A stretch of DNA of 64,000 nucleotides from Paucibacter sp. B2R-40 (GCF_025717555.1 NZ_JAJIRP010000009.1:1-64000); one strand, 5' to 3'; positions 45,454 to 54,488 are shown, counted from the stretch's first letter. Translations and numbers: made by a program. Notes: generated by a model from the sequence alone, not told the origin.

Positions 45454-46209
45454 ATGGATTTGACTGATTACCGGGCTTCTTCTTCGGAGCAGCAGCGGAC
45501 CGCAGACCTTCTTCGCCTTATGCCGACGGGGGGGCGATATTCGTTGGACATCGGCGCTCGAGATGGACATTTCTCGCTGTTGATGGCTGACCGCTTTGAA
45601 AGGGTGACGGCTCTTGATCTAACCCAGCCGAACATTTCCCACCCAAGGATTCAGTGCATCAAGGGAAACGCTGCGGAAATGCAGTTTCCCGACAATGCAT
45701 TCGATTTTGTACTTTGCGCCGAAGTTCTAGAGCATGTGCCCACCGCAATTTTGCAAAACGTGTGCCAAGAAATTCAAAGAGTTGCCAGTCACCAAATTTT
45801 GATTGGCGTTCCCTACAAGCAAGACATTAGAGTGGGGCGTACAACCTGCTATAGCTGTGGAAGGTCGAACCCTCCTTGGGGCCATGTAAATTCGTTTGAT
45901 GAGCAGCGCATCATGAAGTTGTTCAGCTCTTGCAAGGTTGACGCCATCTCTTTTGTTGGATCGAGTACTTCTCAGACGAATTCGCTCTCGACCAAACTGA
46001 TGGACTTTGCCGGGAATCCGTATGGCACCTACAGTCAGGAAGAACCATGCGTACATTGCGGGCGTAGCTTACTTCCTCCACCAAGACGAAATCCGGCTCA
46101 ACTGGTCGCCACAAAGCTTGCATTCTGGTCGTGCAAGGCAACTAAGCTGCTGGCGAAGCCGCGAGGAAACTGGATACACGTAGTTCTTCGCAAGATCGAC
46201 GACGCATAA
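45454..46209 (+). CDS. Class I SAM-dependent methyltransferase (gene cassette)
   Basis: 251 residues. SAM motif I is LDIGARDGHFS (31-41), the acidic strand-2 end is TALDLTQ, and motif post-I AEVLEHVP follows. A CYSCGRS...WGHVNSF segment and a later CVHCG pair suggest a zinc site found in some methyltransferase-11 proteins. The acceptor is unknown. AAAGG precedes ATG 45454. The TAA stop (46207-46209) lies inside the R'' box of the following attC, and the start is 24 nt after the previous attC-like site, the layout of an integron cassette. Base use is less GC-rich than in the neighbours. Confidence 0.85.
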   Translation: MDLTDYRASSSEQQRTADLLRLMPTGGRYSLDIGARDGHFSLLMADRFERVTALDLTQPNISHPRIQCIKGNAAEMQFPDNAFDFVLCAEVLEHVPTAILQNVCQEIQRVASHQILIGVPYKQDIRVGRTTCYSCGRSNPPWGHVNSFDEQRIMKLFSSCKVDAISFVGSSTSQTNSLSTKLMDFAGNPYGTYSQEEPCVHCGRSLLPPPRRNPAQLVATKLAFWSCKATKLLAKPRGNWIHVVLRKIDDA

Positions 46210-46258
46210 CCGCTCGTTCCAGCCGACTACCTACGGCGGCTGAACTCGAACGCTAGGC
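46204..46258 (+). other. attC recombination site of an integron cassette
   Basis: 55 bp with the canonical order: R'' GCATAAC (46204-46210), L'' CTCGTTCCAGCCGACT, a short loop, L' CGGCTGAACTCGAAC, R' GCTAGGC (46252-46258; consensus GTTRRRY with one change). CAGCCG pairs with CGGCTG and CGTTC with GAACG, leaving the extra-helical bases in L' that mark the bottom strand of attC. The layout is closely like the aadA-type attC. A start codon follows 3 nt later. Confidence 0.75.
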
Positions 46259-46261
46259 GTC

Positions 46262-46757
46262 ATGAAGACGGCCCCCGCTCATCACGCTGCTCGCCTTGTT
46301 GGTCATGACCGCCTCACCGGTCGCAGCAAACAAGGGAAATATGGACCCCGACCAGGAGGGGGTCAGCAATCGCCGAAGCTCTGAGGCGTCCATCCTCTGG
46401 AAGACCAAGCAGAACGATGGCTTCACGTCGTCGTCGATCGTTGCCTTGGACTTTGTGTGCTTCTCGGATGAGAAGGAAGATGCCGAGCGCCTGGCGAAAG
46501 TACTTTCCGAGAACTGCACAGTAGGCATCAATCCCAATGTTGATTCAGGGTATTGGCTATTCAAAGGCTCTGGCGGGACTCTCAATGCCGGCCTTACAAC
46601 GTGCACTGATATGCAACAGTTTTTAGGTGTCGATGTCGGGGCGCAATTGTGCAACGGCCGTTCAGGCGAGCGACTCACAAAAGCCCCGGTCTGTCATTTG
46701 GGGGGGGGGCGGTGCCGTTTGATCCGCCAAAGATTTTGCGACCAATCAATTGTATGA
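46262..46757 (+). pseudogene. Second cassette ORF, frameshifted secreted protein
   Basis: ATG 46262 directly follows the attC. If one C is removed from the GCCCCCG tract (46271-46277) the frame reads MKTAPLITLLALLVMTASPVAA, a clean signal peptide, and continues as GNMDPDQEGVSNRR, LDFVCFSDEKEDAERLAKVL and GYWLFKGSG. As sequenced, the frame is broken near codon 5. The domain around 46440-46560 is faintly like RraB but I would not name it. A run of ten G (46700-46709) lies near the end; no attC could be found after it. Confidence 0.5.
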
Positions 46758-46798
46758 ATTCGACTTGGTCAACCGGCAAGCGGCGCCAGGCTCTGACC

Positions 46799-47785
46799 TC
46801 AAAGCGACCGCGCAACGCCGCGCAGGGCGGGGGACTCCTGGGTTTGGATCAGGTAAACGGGGATGGCCTGCAGGTAGTCGCTGAAGCGACCTTTTCCGAC
46901 AAAACGTGATTGAAACGCAGAGCAAGCCAAGCGATCCGCCAGCCTTGGCAAGATGCCTCCGCCGAGATAGAGGCCGCCTCTGGCTCCAAGGGTGAGGGCC
47001 AAGTTGCCCGCCATTGCGCCCAAGAAGGCGAAAAAGAGTTCCAGCGCCTCTCCGGCCCGACTGTCGCTGTGTGCCAGGGCCGCTGCGCTGATTTGGGCGG
47101 CGGTCAAGGGGCCGGCGTTCGGTTGGGCGGGTGTGGGCGCGCCGTCCAGGCTGGACAAGGCTTCATAGACCCAGACCAAACCTTGGCCCGACACCGCTCG
47201 CTCGGCCGAGGCATGCCCGAAGCGCGTTTGCAAATGTTGCAAGACCGCCCATTCGCGCGGCGTGCTGGCGCACAAGCTGCCGTGGCCACCTTCACTGTCC
47301 AGCACTTGGTATCTGAAGTCTTTGCCAGTGCCAGCAGGAATCAGCCCCGACACCCCCAGGCCGGTGCCGGGGCCAATCAGGGCCAGGGCCGCACCGGGTA
47401 CCGGCGCCCCACCACAAATCAACCGCTTCTCGTCGTCCGCCAAGTCGGGCAAGGCAAGCGCCAGAGCGGTGAAATCGTTCATCACCACTAGCCGTTGCAG
47501 CCCCAGTGCTTGGCGCATTTGCTCAATCGAAAAAGACCAGTGGTGATTGGTCATGCTGACCCGGTCACCGGACACCGGGTTGGCAATGCCGATGGCAGCT
47601 TGGTCGGGGTGGCCGCGACCGAGCTCAAGCAGATAAGCTTCGATCGCCATTTGAAGGCTGGCAAATTCGGCACAGGGGTAGCTGCGCACCGTTTCTATAG
47701 GCCCACCGACCTCGCTTTGCCAGGCAAAGCGGGCATTGGTGCCGCCGATATCGGCCAAAAGAATGGCGTTTGATTTTGGGGTCAT
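46799..47785 (-). CDS. glk: Glucokinase
   Basis: 328 residues of the bacterial Glk (ROK-independent) family. ATP motif LADIGGTNARFAW, sugar-binding TNHHWSFS and VVMNDFTALALALP, the GPGTGLGVSGL phosphate loop, and SEGGHGSLC with its conserved histidine are all visible. It phosphorylates free glucose at the 6-position. Start ATG 47785 chosen over an upstream alternative 18 codons earlier. It lies 79 bp behind the sugar-binding protein gene on the same strand, so the two are probably one transcript. Confidence 0.93.
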   Translation of the reverse strand: MTPKSNAILLADIGGTNARFAWQSEVGGPIETVRSYPCAEFASLQMAIEAYLLELGRGHPDQAAIGIANPVSGDRVSMTNHHWSFSIEQMRQALGLQRLVVMNDFTALALALPDLADDEKRLICGGAPVPGAALALIGPGTGLGVSGLIPAGTGKDFRYQVLDSEGGHGSLCASTPREWAVLQHLQTRFGHASAERAVSGQGLVWVYEALSSLDGAPTPAQPNAGPLTAAQISAAALAHSDSRAGEALELFFAFLGAMAGNLALTLGARGGLYLGGGILPRLADRLACSAFQSRFVGKGRFSDYLQAIPVYLIQTQESPALRGVARSL

Positions 47786-47864
47786 GCGAGACGGGGTTTT
47801 CTGGGCTGAGTGAAAAAATTGGGCGCCTGTGCTGCTCAATCCAAGCGCTGAGTCGTTCGGGCTC

Positions 47865-49115
47865 CTAGCGGGCTTTGGCGGCGCTGACCATCTTTTGCAT
47901 TGCCTCGGCCGGCGTCATCCTGTCGCTGTTCCAGAATTGGCTGACCACCTCTTTGATGGCGCCTTCGACAGCCGAGCTGACCGCCATGCCGTTTGCCACC
48001 GAGGGCAGCAGGGCGGCCGACTTGGCGGCGGCGGTGAAGTCCAGAGCCGAGGCCTTGGCGCAGTCGTCGAACTTGTCCATCTTCTGTCCCATGCGGACCG
48101 GGATGCTGCCTTTGTTGAGATTGAAGACTTCCTGGAATTCCGGCGACATGACGGCGCTGGCCAGGTCTTTCTGCGCCACCGTGTTGGCCGGATTCTTGAG
48201 CTTGAACATCGCGAAGGAGTCGATCACGTATATAAAAGCTTTGGCCGAGCCCGGTGCGGGCGTGCAGATGAAACCCTTGCCGGGCAAGCTGCCCGCGGCC
48301 AGAAACTCTCCTTTGGCCCAGTCCCCCATGAACTGCATGCCAGCCTCACCCTTGATCACCATTGCCGTGGCCAAATTCCAGTCGCGCCCGGGCGAGTTTT
48401 TGTCGGTATAGGGCTTGATGCGCTTGAAGGTGCTCAAGACCGCCTCCATCGTCGCTCCGCTCAACTCGGCTGGATTCAATTGCACCAAGGCCTTTCGATA
48501 GAACTCGGGGCCACCGACTCCCAGTGCGACGGTTTCAAACAGGGTCAGGTCTTGCCAGGTCTGGCCGCCATGGGCAAGGGCGATTACGCCGGCCTTCTTC
48601 AGCGTTTCTGCTGCGATAAAGAACTCGTCCCAGTTGGATGGAGGTTTGGCGCCCGTGCGTGCGAACACTGCCGGGTTCAGCCACAGCCAGTTGACGCGAT
48701 GCACATTGACAGGCACGGCGATGTAGTCGCCTTTGAACTTCATTTGCTCGCTGACCACCTTGGGCAGGAGTTCATCCCAATGTTCGGCCTTGGCGACATC
48801 ATTGATGCTGGCGAGCACACCCGTGCTTGCCCAGGCCTGCAGGGAAGGGCCTTTGATTTGCGCGGCCGCTGGTGCATTGCCGGACAACACGCGCGACTTC
48901 AGCACGGTGATGGCGGAATCGCCGCCGCCACCGGCCACGACAAAGTCTTTCCATGTATGACCCTTGGCCTGCATGCTGGCTTTCAAGGCTTGCGCTGCTC
49001 TGGCCTCGCCGCCGCTGATCCACCAATGCAAGACTTCTATTTCTCCGGCTCGTGCAGGAGCCGCCAGTGCTTGCAGGCAGACTACCGCCAGCATCGCCAA
49101 ATGATGGACCTTCAT
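47865..49115 (-). CDS. Sugar ABC transporter substrate-binding protein (orphan copy)
   Basis: About 416 residues. Signal peptide ends after ARA (residues 1-22). The mature part begins EIEVLHWWISGGEARA and carries LAHGGQTWQDLTLFE and MQFMGDWAKGEF, motifs shared with the second binding protein at 58402, so the two are paralogues of the glucose/mannose-type family 1 binding proteins. No permease genes are next to it. The start ATG has GGAGGA upstream. It should deliver sugar to the importer encoded 10 kb away. A pair of TTAA boxes lies in front. Confidence 0.9.
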   Translation of the reverse strand: MKVHHLAMLAVVCLQALAAPARAGEIEVLHWWISGGEARAAQALKASMQAKGHTWKDFVVAGGGGDSAITVLKSRVLSGNAPAAAQIKGPSLQAWASTGVLASINDVAKAEHWDELLPKVVSEQMKFKGDYIAVPVNVHRVNWLWLNPAVFARTGAKPPSNWDEFFIAAETLKKAGVIALAHGGQTWQDLTLFETVALGVGGPEFYRKALVQLNPAELSGATMEAVLSTFKRIKPYTDKNSPGRDWNLATAMVIKGEAGMQFMGDWAKGEFLAAGSLPGKGFICTPAPGSAKAFIYVIDSFAMFKLKNPANTVAQKDLASAVMSPEFQEVFNLNKGSIPVRMGQKMDKFDDCAKASALDFTAAAKSAALLPSVANGMAVSSAVEGAIKEVVSQFWNSDRMTPAEAMQKMVSAAKAR

Positions 49116-49177
49116 CGAATTCGTCCTCCCTATGTGTTGCTGGCTGAACGCCGCGTGCACCTCAGTTTGAATTATTA

Positions 49178-49192
49178 TTAACGAAATATTAA
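49178..49192. promoter_or_regulatory. TTAA direct-repeat box before the binding-protein gene
   Basis: TTAA occurs at 49178 and 49189, 11 bp apart, within an AT-rich patch 63-77 bp before the start. The same spacing recurs before the TonB receptor (51449-51483). It suits an OmpR-type regulator; the adjacent response regulator is the natural candidate. Confidence 0.5.
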
Positions 49193-49207
49193 TATCATAG
49201 ACAGGGG

Positions 49208-50692
49208 CTATCCCTGACCGGCCGCCGGAAGTTCGACTCTGGCCAAGGCGCCATGCGGCTGAACCGGCAGCAACTGCACCCGGCCTGCGTGGCGTTCGAC
49301 GATCTCGCGCACGATGGCCAAACCCAGTCCGCAACCGGTGCCGTCATGCGTGGCGCGAACGAAGCGCTCGAATACATGGGCCAGCTCACTCTCCGGTAGG
49401 CCAGGCCCGTTATCCTCGACTTCGAGCAAGATCTGGTTCGCTTGAGCGTAAACGCGTACGGTGACGCTGGCGCCTCGGCCGGCATAGCGGATAGCGTTGT
49501 CAATCAAATTGACCAGCGCTTCGCGCAGCAAGGATTCGAAGCCGCGCACGGGTTTGCTGGCCCCCAGGTCGGGCGATTCAAACCCCAGGTCGACGCCTGC
49601 CGCCAAGGCGCGCGGCACCATTTCAGTCGTGATTTCGCGCGCCATCTGGGACAGGTCAAACTTTTGCCTCGCCTGTTGGCTGGCAGATTCCGGCTCCGCG
49701 CGGGCTAGGCTGAGCAGCTGATTGACCAGATGTGCACTTCGCGTAGCGCTGCTATGTACCAGTTGCAGCCGCGCGCGCAGCTCAGGGTCTTTGGCGTCTA
49801 GCAGGGCCAGTTCGGTTTGGCTTTTGAGCCCCGCCAACGGTGTGCGCAACTGGTGTGCAGCGTCGCTGATGAAGCGTTTTTGCGCCACGACATTGTGGTT
49901 GACCTCGACCAGCAGGCTGTTCATGGCCAAGGCCAGCGAGCGCACCTCGGGCGGCGCGGCATCGATCTTGATGGGGGTCAGGTCGTTCGCCGCGCGTCCT
50001 TCGACCTGGCGTTGCAGCAAGGCCAGCGGTTTCAGGCCAGTGCGAACGCCGCCCCAAACAATGATGGTCATCAAGGCCATCAAGGCCGACAGCGGCAGCA
50101 CGGTGTCGAGCAGGATCTGGCCCGCCAGCGCTTCCCTGTTGGTGCTGGAACGCGCCACTTGCACCAGCATGCTCTGGCCCGGCGAGTCCGGCGAATGTGC
50201 TGTGCCATAGCGCAGCAGAAGTGCGGCAACGCGCAGGCGGACCGGCTGCGATCTGCTTGCCGACTTCTTCCCCATACTATGGGGCTCAGCATCCGTGTCG
50301 CTGGCCGCATCGACGGCTGCCAGGGTGCCGTCGTAGAAGTAGGGCTCGCCGTAAACCGGCTTGGCATTCTTCGGCAGGGCCGGCAGGTTGCGATTGCCGA
50401 GGATGAACTGACCCGGTGGCATGCTGACGGTATAGAGCACGCGGTCACTCGGGTCCGCCTCCAGGATGTCTTGTGCCGCGCGCGGAAAATCGATGAACAA
50501 GCCGTTGTCCAGCGGCTTGACCTGGCGCGCCAATGTGCGCGATGTTTGCGACAAACTGGCATCAATCGCCGCATTGGTGTAATGCTCGGCCAGCTTGTAG
50601 GTGAACAGGGCCGCCGCCAGCCAAAGCACCACTTGCGGCATCAGCAGCCAGATAAACAGCTGCCGGTGCAGAGAGGGTGCCGCATTGCTCAT
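49208..50692 (-). CDS. Sensor histidine kinase, TctE-like
   Basis: About 494 residues. Membrane helix at 16-34, a periplasmic domain to about 195, second helix (VLPLSALMALMTIIVWGGV, 198-216), HAMP, dimerisation domain with His280 in SDAAHQLRTPLAGLK, and HATPase with NLIDNAIRYAG and NGPGLPESEL, GTGCGLGLAIV. It should phosphorylate the response regulator whose gene overlaps it by 4 nt. The ligand, likely a sugar or carboxylate, is unknown. Confidence 0.92.
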   Translation of the reverse strand: MSNAAPSLHRQLFIWLLMPQVVLWLAAALFTYKLAEHYTNAAIDASLSQTSRTLARQVKPLDNGLFIDFPRAAQDILEADPSDRVLYTVSMPPGQFILGNRNLPALPKNAKPVYGEPYFYDGTLAAVDAASDTDAEPHSMGKKSASRSQPVRLRVAALLLRYGTAHSPDSPGQSMLVQVARSSTNREALAGQILLDTVLPLSALMALMTIIVWGGVRTGLKPLALLQRQVEGRAANDLTPIKIDAAPPEVRSLALAMNSLLVEVNHNVVAQKRFISDAAHQLRTPLAGLKSQTELALLDAKDPELRARLQLVHSSATRSAHLVNQLLSLARAEPESASQQARQKFDLSQMAREITTEMVPRALAAGVDLGFESPDLGASKPVRGFESLLREALVNLIDNAIRYAGRGASVTVRVYAQANQILLEVEDNGPGLPESELAHVFERFVRATHDGTGCGLGLAIVREIVERHAGRVQLLPVQPHGALARVELPAAGQG

Positions 50693-51402
50693 GGCGATGT
50701 CGGGCTGCTGCCCAAGCCGCTTGCGCTCCCACTGCTGGATTCGGCTTCCAACAGATAGCCCAGCCCCCGCACGGTGCGAATTTGCAGTCCTGTCCCTTCG
50801 AGCTTGCGGCGCAGACGGTGGATATAGACCTCGACCGAATTGCCGCCGCTGCTTTCGCCACGGTCCTGCGCCCAGGCCGCAATGATTTGCTCCTTGGTGA
50901 CAACCCGGTCGCGCTCCAACAAGAGCAGGTCCAGCAGCAGCCATTCGCGCGGGCTCAAATCGAGCGATTCGCCGAGCACGCTGGCGCGCCGCGCTCCGCG
51001 GTCGAAGTTCAACTTGCCCAATTCCTGTCCGGCCATCAAGGGGCGCCCGCGCCTCAGTAGCGCGTGCAGCCGAGCTTCCAGCTCCGGGAAATCAAAAGGC
51101 TTGGTGAGGTAGTCATCGGCCCCGGCGTTGAGGCCTGCGACGCGGTCATCCAAGCTGTCCAGCGCCGTCAACACCAAGACCGGCAAATGGCGTTTGGCCG
51201 CTCGAAGCCGCTTCAACACTGTCAGGCCATCCACCATCGGCAAGCCCAGGTCGAGGATGGCGATATCAAACGGCGTCTTGAGCAGCAAATACTCGGCCAC
51301 CGCCCCATTGGGCGCGTGCTCGACCTCGAAGCCGGCCCGTCGCAGTTGCACGTTCAAGGCGTCGGCCAAGATGGCATCGTCTTCGGCAAGCAATAGATTC
51401 AT
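50689..51402 (-). CDS. OmpR family response regulator, TctD/QseB-like
   Basis: 237 residues. Receiver domain with acidic pocket LAEDDA, phospho-acceptor Asp51 (ILDLGLP) and Lys in DDYLTKPF, then a winged-helix DNA-binding domain (LSPREWLLLDLLL and VEVYIHRLRRKL). It probably binds the TTAA direct repeats both 47-81 bp upstream of its own start and before the orphan binding-protein gene. First gene of the operon with the kinase. Confidence 0.93.
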   Translation of the reverse strand: MNLLLAEDDAILADALNVQLRRAGFEVEHAPNGAVAEYLLLKTPFDIAILDLGLPMVDGLTVLKRLRAAKRHLPVLVLTALDSLDDRVAGLNAGADDYLTKPFDFPELEARLHALLRRGRPLMAGQELGKLNFDRGARRASVLGESLDLSPREWLLLDLLLLERDRVVTKEQIIAAWAQDRGESSGGNSVEVYIHRLRRKLEGTGLQIRTVRGLGYLLEAESSSGSASGLGSSPTSP

Positions 51403-51448
51403 GGCGGGGGACCTGTGGGTTTTGGCTCTAAAAACACAAATTCGAGGG

Positions 51449-51483
51449 TTAACACCAAATTAATGAAACATTAACATGGTTAA
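51449..51483. promoter_or_regulatory. Array of TTAA direct repeats, candidate response-regulator box
   Basis: TTAA at 51449, 51460, 51471 (11-bp phase) and 51480. They lie between the divergently transcribed regulator (start 51402) and the TonB receptor (start 51583), so both promoters can be served. OmpR/PmrA/TctD-class regulators bind half sites one helical turn apart. Confidence 0.6.
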
Positions 51484-51582
51484 GAATGTGCGCAAGCTTC
51501 AGCGCTTTATGACAGGGCAGTGTAATGTCCGATCGCTGACGCCGATGCTTTGCACCAGGACCGTCACAGGAGACACCCCCAC

Positions 51583-54396
51583 ATGAATAAGTTGAATTCA
51601 CCCCGCGATGCGCAGCAAAGCGCTGTCCGACAGCGCGGCTTGGCCTTGCAGATCAGCCCAGTTGCTGCGGCTTGCGCCGTGCTCTTGTTTACGGCCCATT
51701 CGGCACAGGCGCAGGTGGCGCCGGCGCCGGCCGGTGCTTCAGAACAGCTTGAGACGGTCGTGGTCACCGGTCTGCGCCACAGCATTCAGACCTCGATCGC
51801 CAGCAAACGCAATTCGGACAATGTGATTGAGGTCGTTTCAGCCGAAGACATCGGCAAACTGCCAGACGTCAGCATCGCCGAGTCGCTGGCGCGTTTGCCC
51901 GGCTTGGCCGGTCAACGTGTCGCCGGGCGGGTGCAAACAATTCAGATTCGAGGCCTGTCGGGTGACTTCGCCGGCACTTTGTTGAACGGCCGCCAACAAG
52001 TCACCACCGGGGACAATCGCGGCGTCGAGTTTGATCAGTTTCCCTCTGAGCTGATCAATAGCGCGACAGTCTATAAGACGCCGGACGCGGGCTTGATCGG
52101 GCAGGGCCTCTCCGGCACGATTGACATGCGCACGCTGCGCCCACTCGACGTCAGCGGGCGAAAAATCGTGCTGAATGCAAGGCTGGAGCGCAACTCCAAC
52201 GGCGCCGTCAACGCCAATACCGACGGCGACGGCAAGCGTTTCAGTTTTTCCTATGTGGATCAATTTGCCGACCGCACCATCGGCGTGGCGCTGGGCTTTG
52301 CCCACCTCGACTCGCCCGGCCAGGAACTGCATTACAAGGCCTGGGGCTTTGCGGTCAATGACCCGACGCGCGACTGCATTACCCACCCAGAATGGGGCTG
52401 CGGCCCGGTGACCGGCCTGCCAGTGGGGGCCACTTTTTTGAGTGGTTTCGAGACCACGGCCACCTCGCGCAAGCAAACTCGCGACGGCGTGATGGGCGTG
52501 TTCGAATTCAAGCCCAGCAAGGATCTGCACAGCACACTGGACCTCTACTATTCCAAGTTCAAGAAGAACGAAAGTGCGCGCGCGCTGATGGGCAGCACGG
52601 GCGACGCCTGGAACGGCATCCCCGGCGCAGACTTCAGCAATGTCACCAGCACGGCGGTGGGCAGCAACACCAGTTTGGTGACGGCGGCCACGGTCGGCAA
52701 GGTGGCGAACATGGTCGTGATGAACTCACTCAACGAGCGCGTCGACGATCTGAAGTCAATGGGCTGGAATACCGAACTCAAGTTGGCCGGCGGCTGGGCT
52801 GCCGTGGCGGATTTAAGTTACTCCAAGGCCGCGCGTGAAGAAAACGTCATCGAGACCTATGCCGGTATTGGCAAGGCCTTGACAACTTTCAAGACCGTCG
52901 TGCCCAGCGGCGCGGGCTATCCAAGTCTGGTGCCGGACAGCAACTTTGCCGACGCGGGCAAGGTCTTGCTGAGCGATCCCGGTGGCTGGGGCCATGACGG
53001 TTTGTGGAAAAAACCCAAGGTGAAGGACGAGATCAAAGCCTTGCGCCTGGAAGGCAGGAAGGATTTTGATGGCTTGATCAGCGCCTTGAATTTCGGTATC
53101 AACTATGAGACTCGCGACAAAGATCGTGAGATGAACGAGCTGGCAGCCGACTTGCTGAACGGACGGGCGCCGGTGGCCGTGCCAGCAGCCTTGTTGCAGC
53201 CCAATACTTCGCTGAGCTTTGCCGGAATTCCGGGCGTTTTGGCCTATGACGTGATGGGCGCCATCAATTCGCTCTACTCGCTCAAAGCCCAGGCGCTCGA
53301 CAAGGTGCAGGACCGCAACTACCAGTCGATGGAGAAGGTCGCTACCGGTTTCGTGAAGCTGGGTCTTGATGGTAATTTGGGCTCGGTGCCGGTGCGAGGC
53401 AATGTTGGCTTGCAGGTGGTCCATACCGACCAAAGCTCGCATGGCTACTCCAGGCTCAGCGGCGTTTTGTCCGAGGTGACACGCGGCACGACCTACACCG
53501 ATGTACTGCCAAGTCTGAATTTGAATTTTGAGCTCGGCGCTGATCGCTATTTGCGCCTGGGTTTGGCCAAGACGATGGCGCGAGGGCGGATCGATGACAT
53601 GCGGGCCGGTGCGGATGTTTCAATCTCCAAGAGCAGCACCTCGGGGCTGACCAGTTGGGGTGGCAGTGGCGGCAACCCGGAACTGCAGCCCTGGCGGGCC
53701 AAGTCTTTCGATCTGTCCTTTGAGCAATACATAGGCAAGCGGAGTTATGCCGCTGCGGCCGTGTTCTACAAGCAGCTCGACAGCTATATCTACACACAAA
53801 AGCTTGAAGGCAGCTTCGCTAGCTTCCCCAACACCAGCAACCCACCGCTGCCAACACCGCTCAGCCCGTTTGGAATCTTTGAGCGGCCCATGAACGGCGA
53901 GGGCGGCTATGTCAAGGGGGTCGAGCTGAGCACGACCTTGGATGCCGGGCATTGGGTCAAAGCATTGGATGGCTTTGGTCTGACCGCCAACGCGAGTTAC
54001 ACCGAAAGCAGCGTGCACCCCAATGGACCGGATAAGCCGGAGAAGCTGCCCGGGCTGTCTGGCGTAACGGCCGGCCTGACCGCCTACTTCGAGAAAGAAG
54101 GCTTCGCTGTGCGACTCAGTCAGCGCTATCGCTCGGCATTCAGGGGTGAAATCAACGGCCTGCACAACGCCCGCGAGTTCACAGAAATTCTGGCCGATCG
54201 TCAACTTGATGCGCAGGTGTCGTATGAGTTCGAGCATGGCAGTTTCAAGGGCATGTCCTTGCTCTTGCAGGTCAATAACTTGACCAACGCACCCTATGCC
54301 ACCAAGCAAGGCAATGGCTTCGGCGAGTCGATCGCGCCGCTTGAGTACAACCGCTATGGTCGCCAGTTGCTTTTGGGTGTCAGCTACCGGATGTAG
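51583..54396 (+). CDS. TonB-dependent receptor, glucan locus (Xanthomonas-Caulobacter type)
   Basis: About 937 residues. Signal peptide ends with AQA near residue 44, then the plug: VVTGLRHSIQTSIASKRNSD and DIGKLPDVSIAESLARLPGL, hallmarks of the large sugar-locus receptors of Caulobacter and Xanthomonas. The barrel ends with RYGRQLLLGVSYRM, so the final residue is Met after an aromatic. ATG 51583 has AGGAGA upstream. With GH3, GH1 and a sugar ABC system behind it the substrate should be a beta-glucan oligosaccharide (cello- or laminari-type), by inference. Confidence 0.9.
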   Translation: MNKLNSPRDAQQSAVRQRGLALQISPVAAACAVLLFTAHSAQAQVAPAPAGASEQLETVVVTGLRHSIQTSIASKRNSDNVIEVVSAEDIGKLPDVSIAESLARLPGLAGQRVAGRVQTIQIRGLSGDFAGTLLNGRQQVTTGDNRGVEFDQFPSELINSATVYKTPDAGLIGQGLSGTIDMRTLRPLDVSGRKIVLNARLERNSNGAVNANTDGDGKRFSFSYVDQFADRTIGVALGFAHLDSPGQELHYKAWGFAVNDPTRDCITHPEWGCGPVTGLPVGATFLSGFETTATSRKQTRDGVMGVFEFKPSKDLHSTLDLYYSKFKKNESARALMGSTGDAWNGIPGADFSNVTSTAVGSNTSLVTAATVGKVANMVVMNSLNERVDDLKSMGWNTELKLAGGWAAVADLSYSKAAREENVIETYAGIGKALTTFKTVVPSGAGYPSLVPDSNFADAGKVLLSDPGGWGHDGLWKKPKVKDEIKALRLEGRKDFDGLISALNFGINYETRDKDREMNELAADLLNGRAPVAVPAALLQPNTSLSFAGIPGVLAYDVMGAINSLYSLKAQALDKVQDRNYQSMEKVATGFVKLGLDGNLGSVPVRGNVGLQVVHTDQSSHGYSRLSGVLSEVTRGTTYTDVLPSLNLNFELGADRYLRLGLAKTMARGRIDDMRAGADVSISKSSTSGLTSWGGSGGNPELQPWRAKSFDLSFEQYIGKRSYAAAAVFYKQLDSYIYTQKLEGSFASFPNTSNPPLPTPLSPFGIFERPMNGEGGYVKGVELSTTLDAGHWVKALDGFGLTANASYTESSVHPNGPDKPEKLPGLSGVTAGLTAYFEKEGFAVRLSQRYRSAFRGEINGLHNAREFTEILADRQLDAQVSYEFEHGSFKGMSLLLQVNNLTNAPYATKQGNGFGESIAPLEYNRYGRQLLLGVSYRM

Positions 54397-54407
54397 GCCT
54401 GAGCCTC

Positions 54408-54449
54408 CGAGCCCCTGTCCGCCCGGGATGCCGGTCGGACAGGGGCTCG
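54408..54449 (+). other. 14-bp stem hairpin between receptor and GH3 genes
   Basis: CGAGCCCCTGTCCG and CGGACAGGGGCTCG pair perfectly around a 14-nt loop, 12 bp after the receptor stop and 40 bp before the GH3 start. No T tract follows, so it could be a partial terminator or an mRNA-stabilising element that sets the receptor:enzyme ratio. Confidence 0.6.
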
Positions 54450-54488
54450 CTGAGCACCAAGAAAAAAATTGAGGGATGGATATTGAGA

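Noticed and set aside
47829-49181. 450-codon open frame antisense to the sugar-binding protein
   Set aside because: No ribosome-binding site or homology; the binding protein with signal peptide is clearly the real gene.
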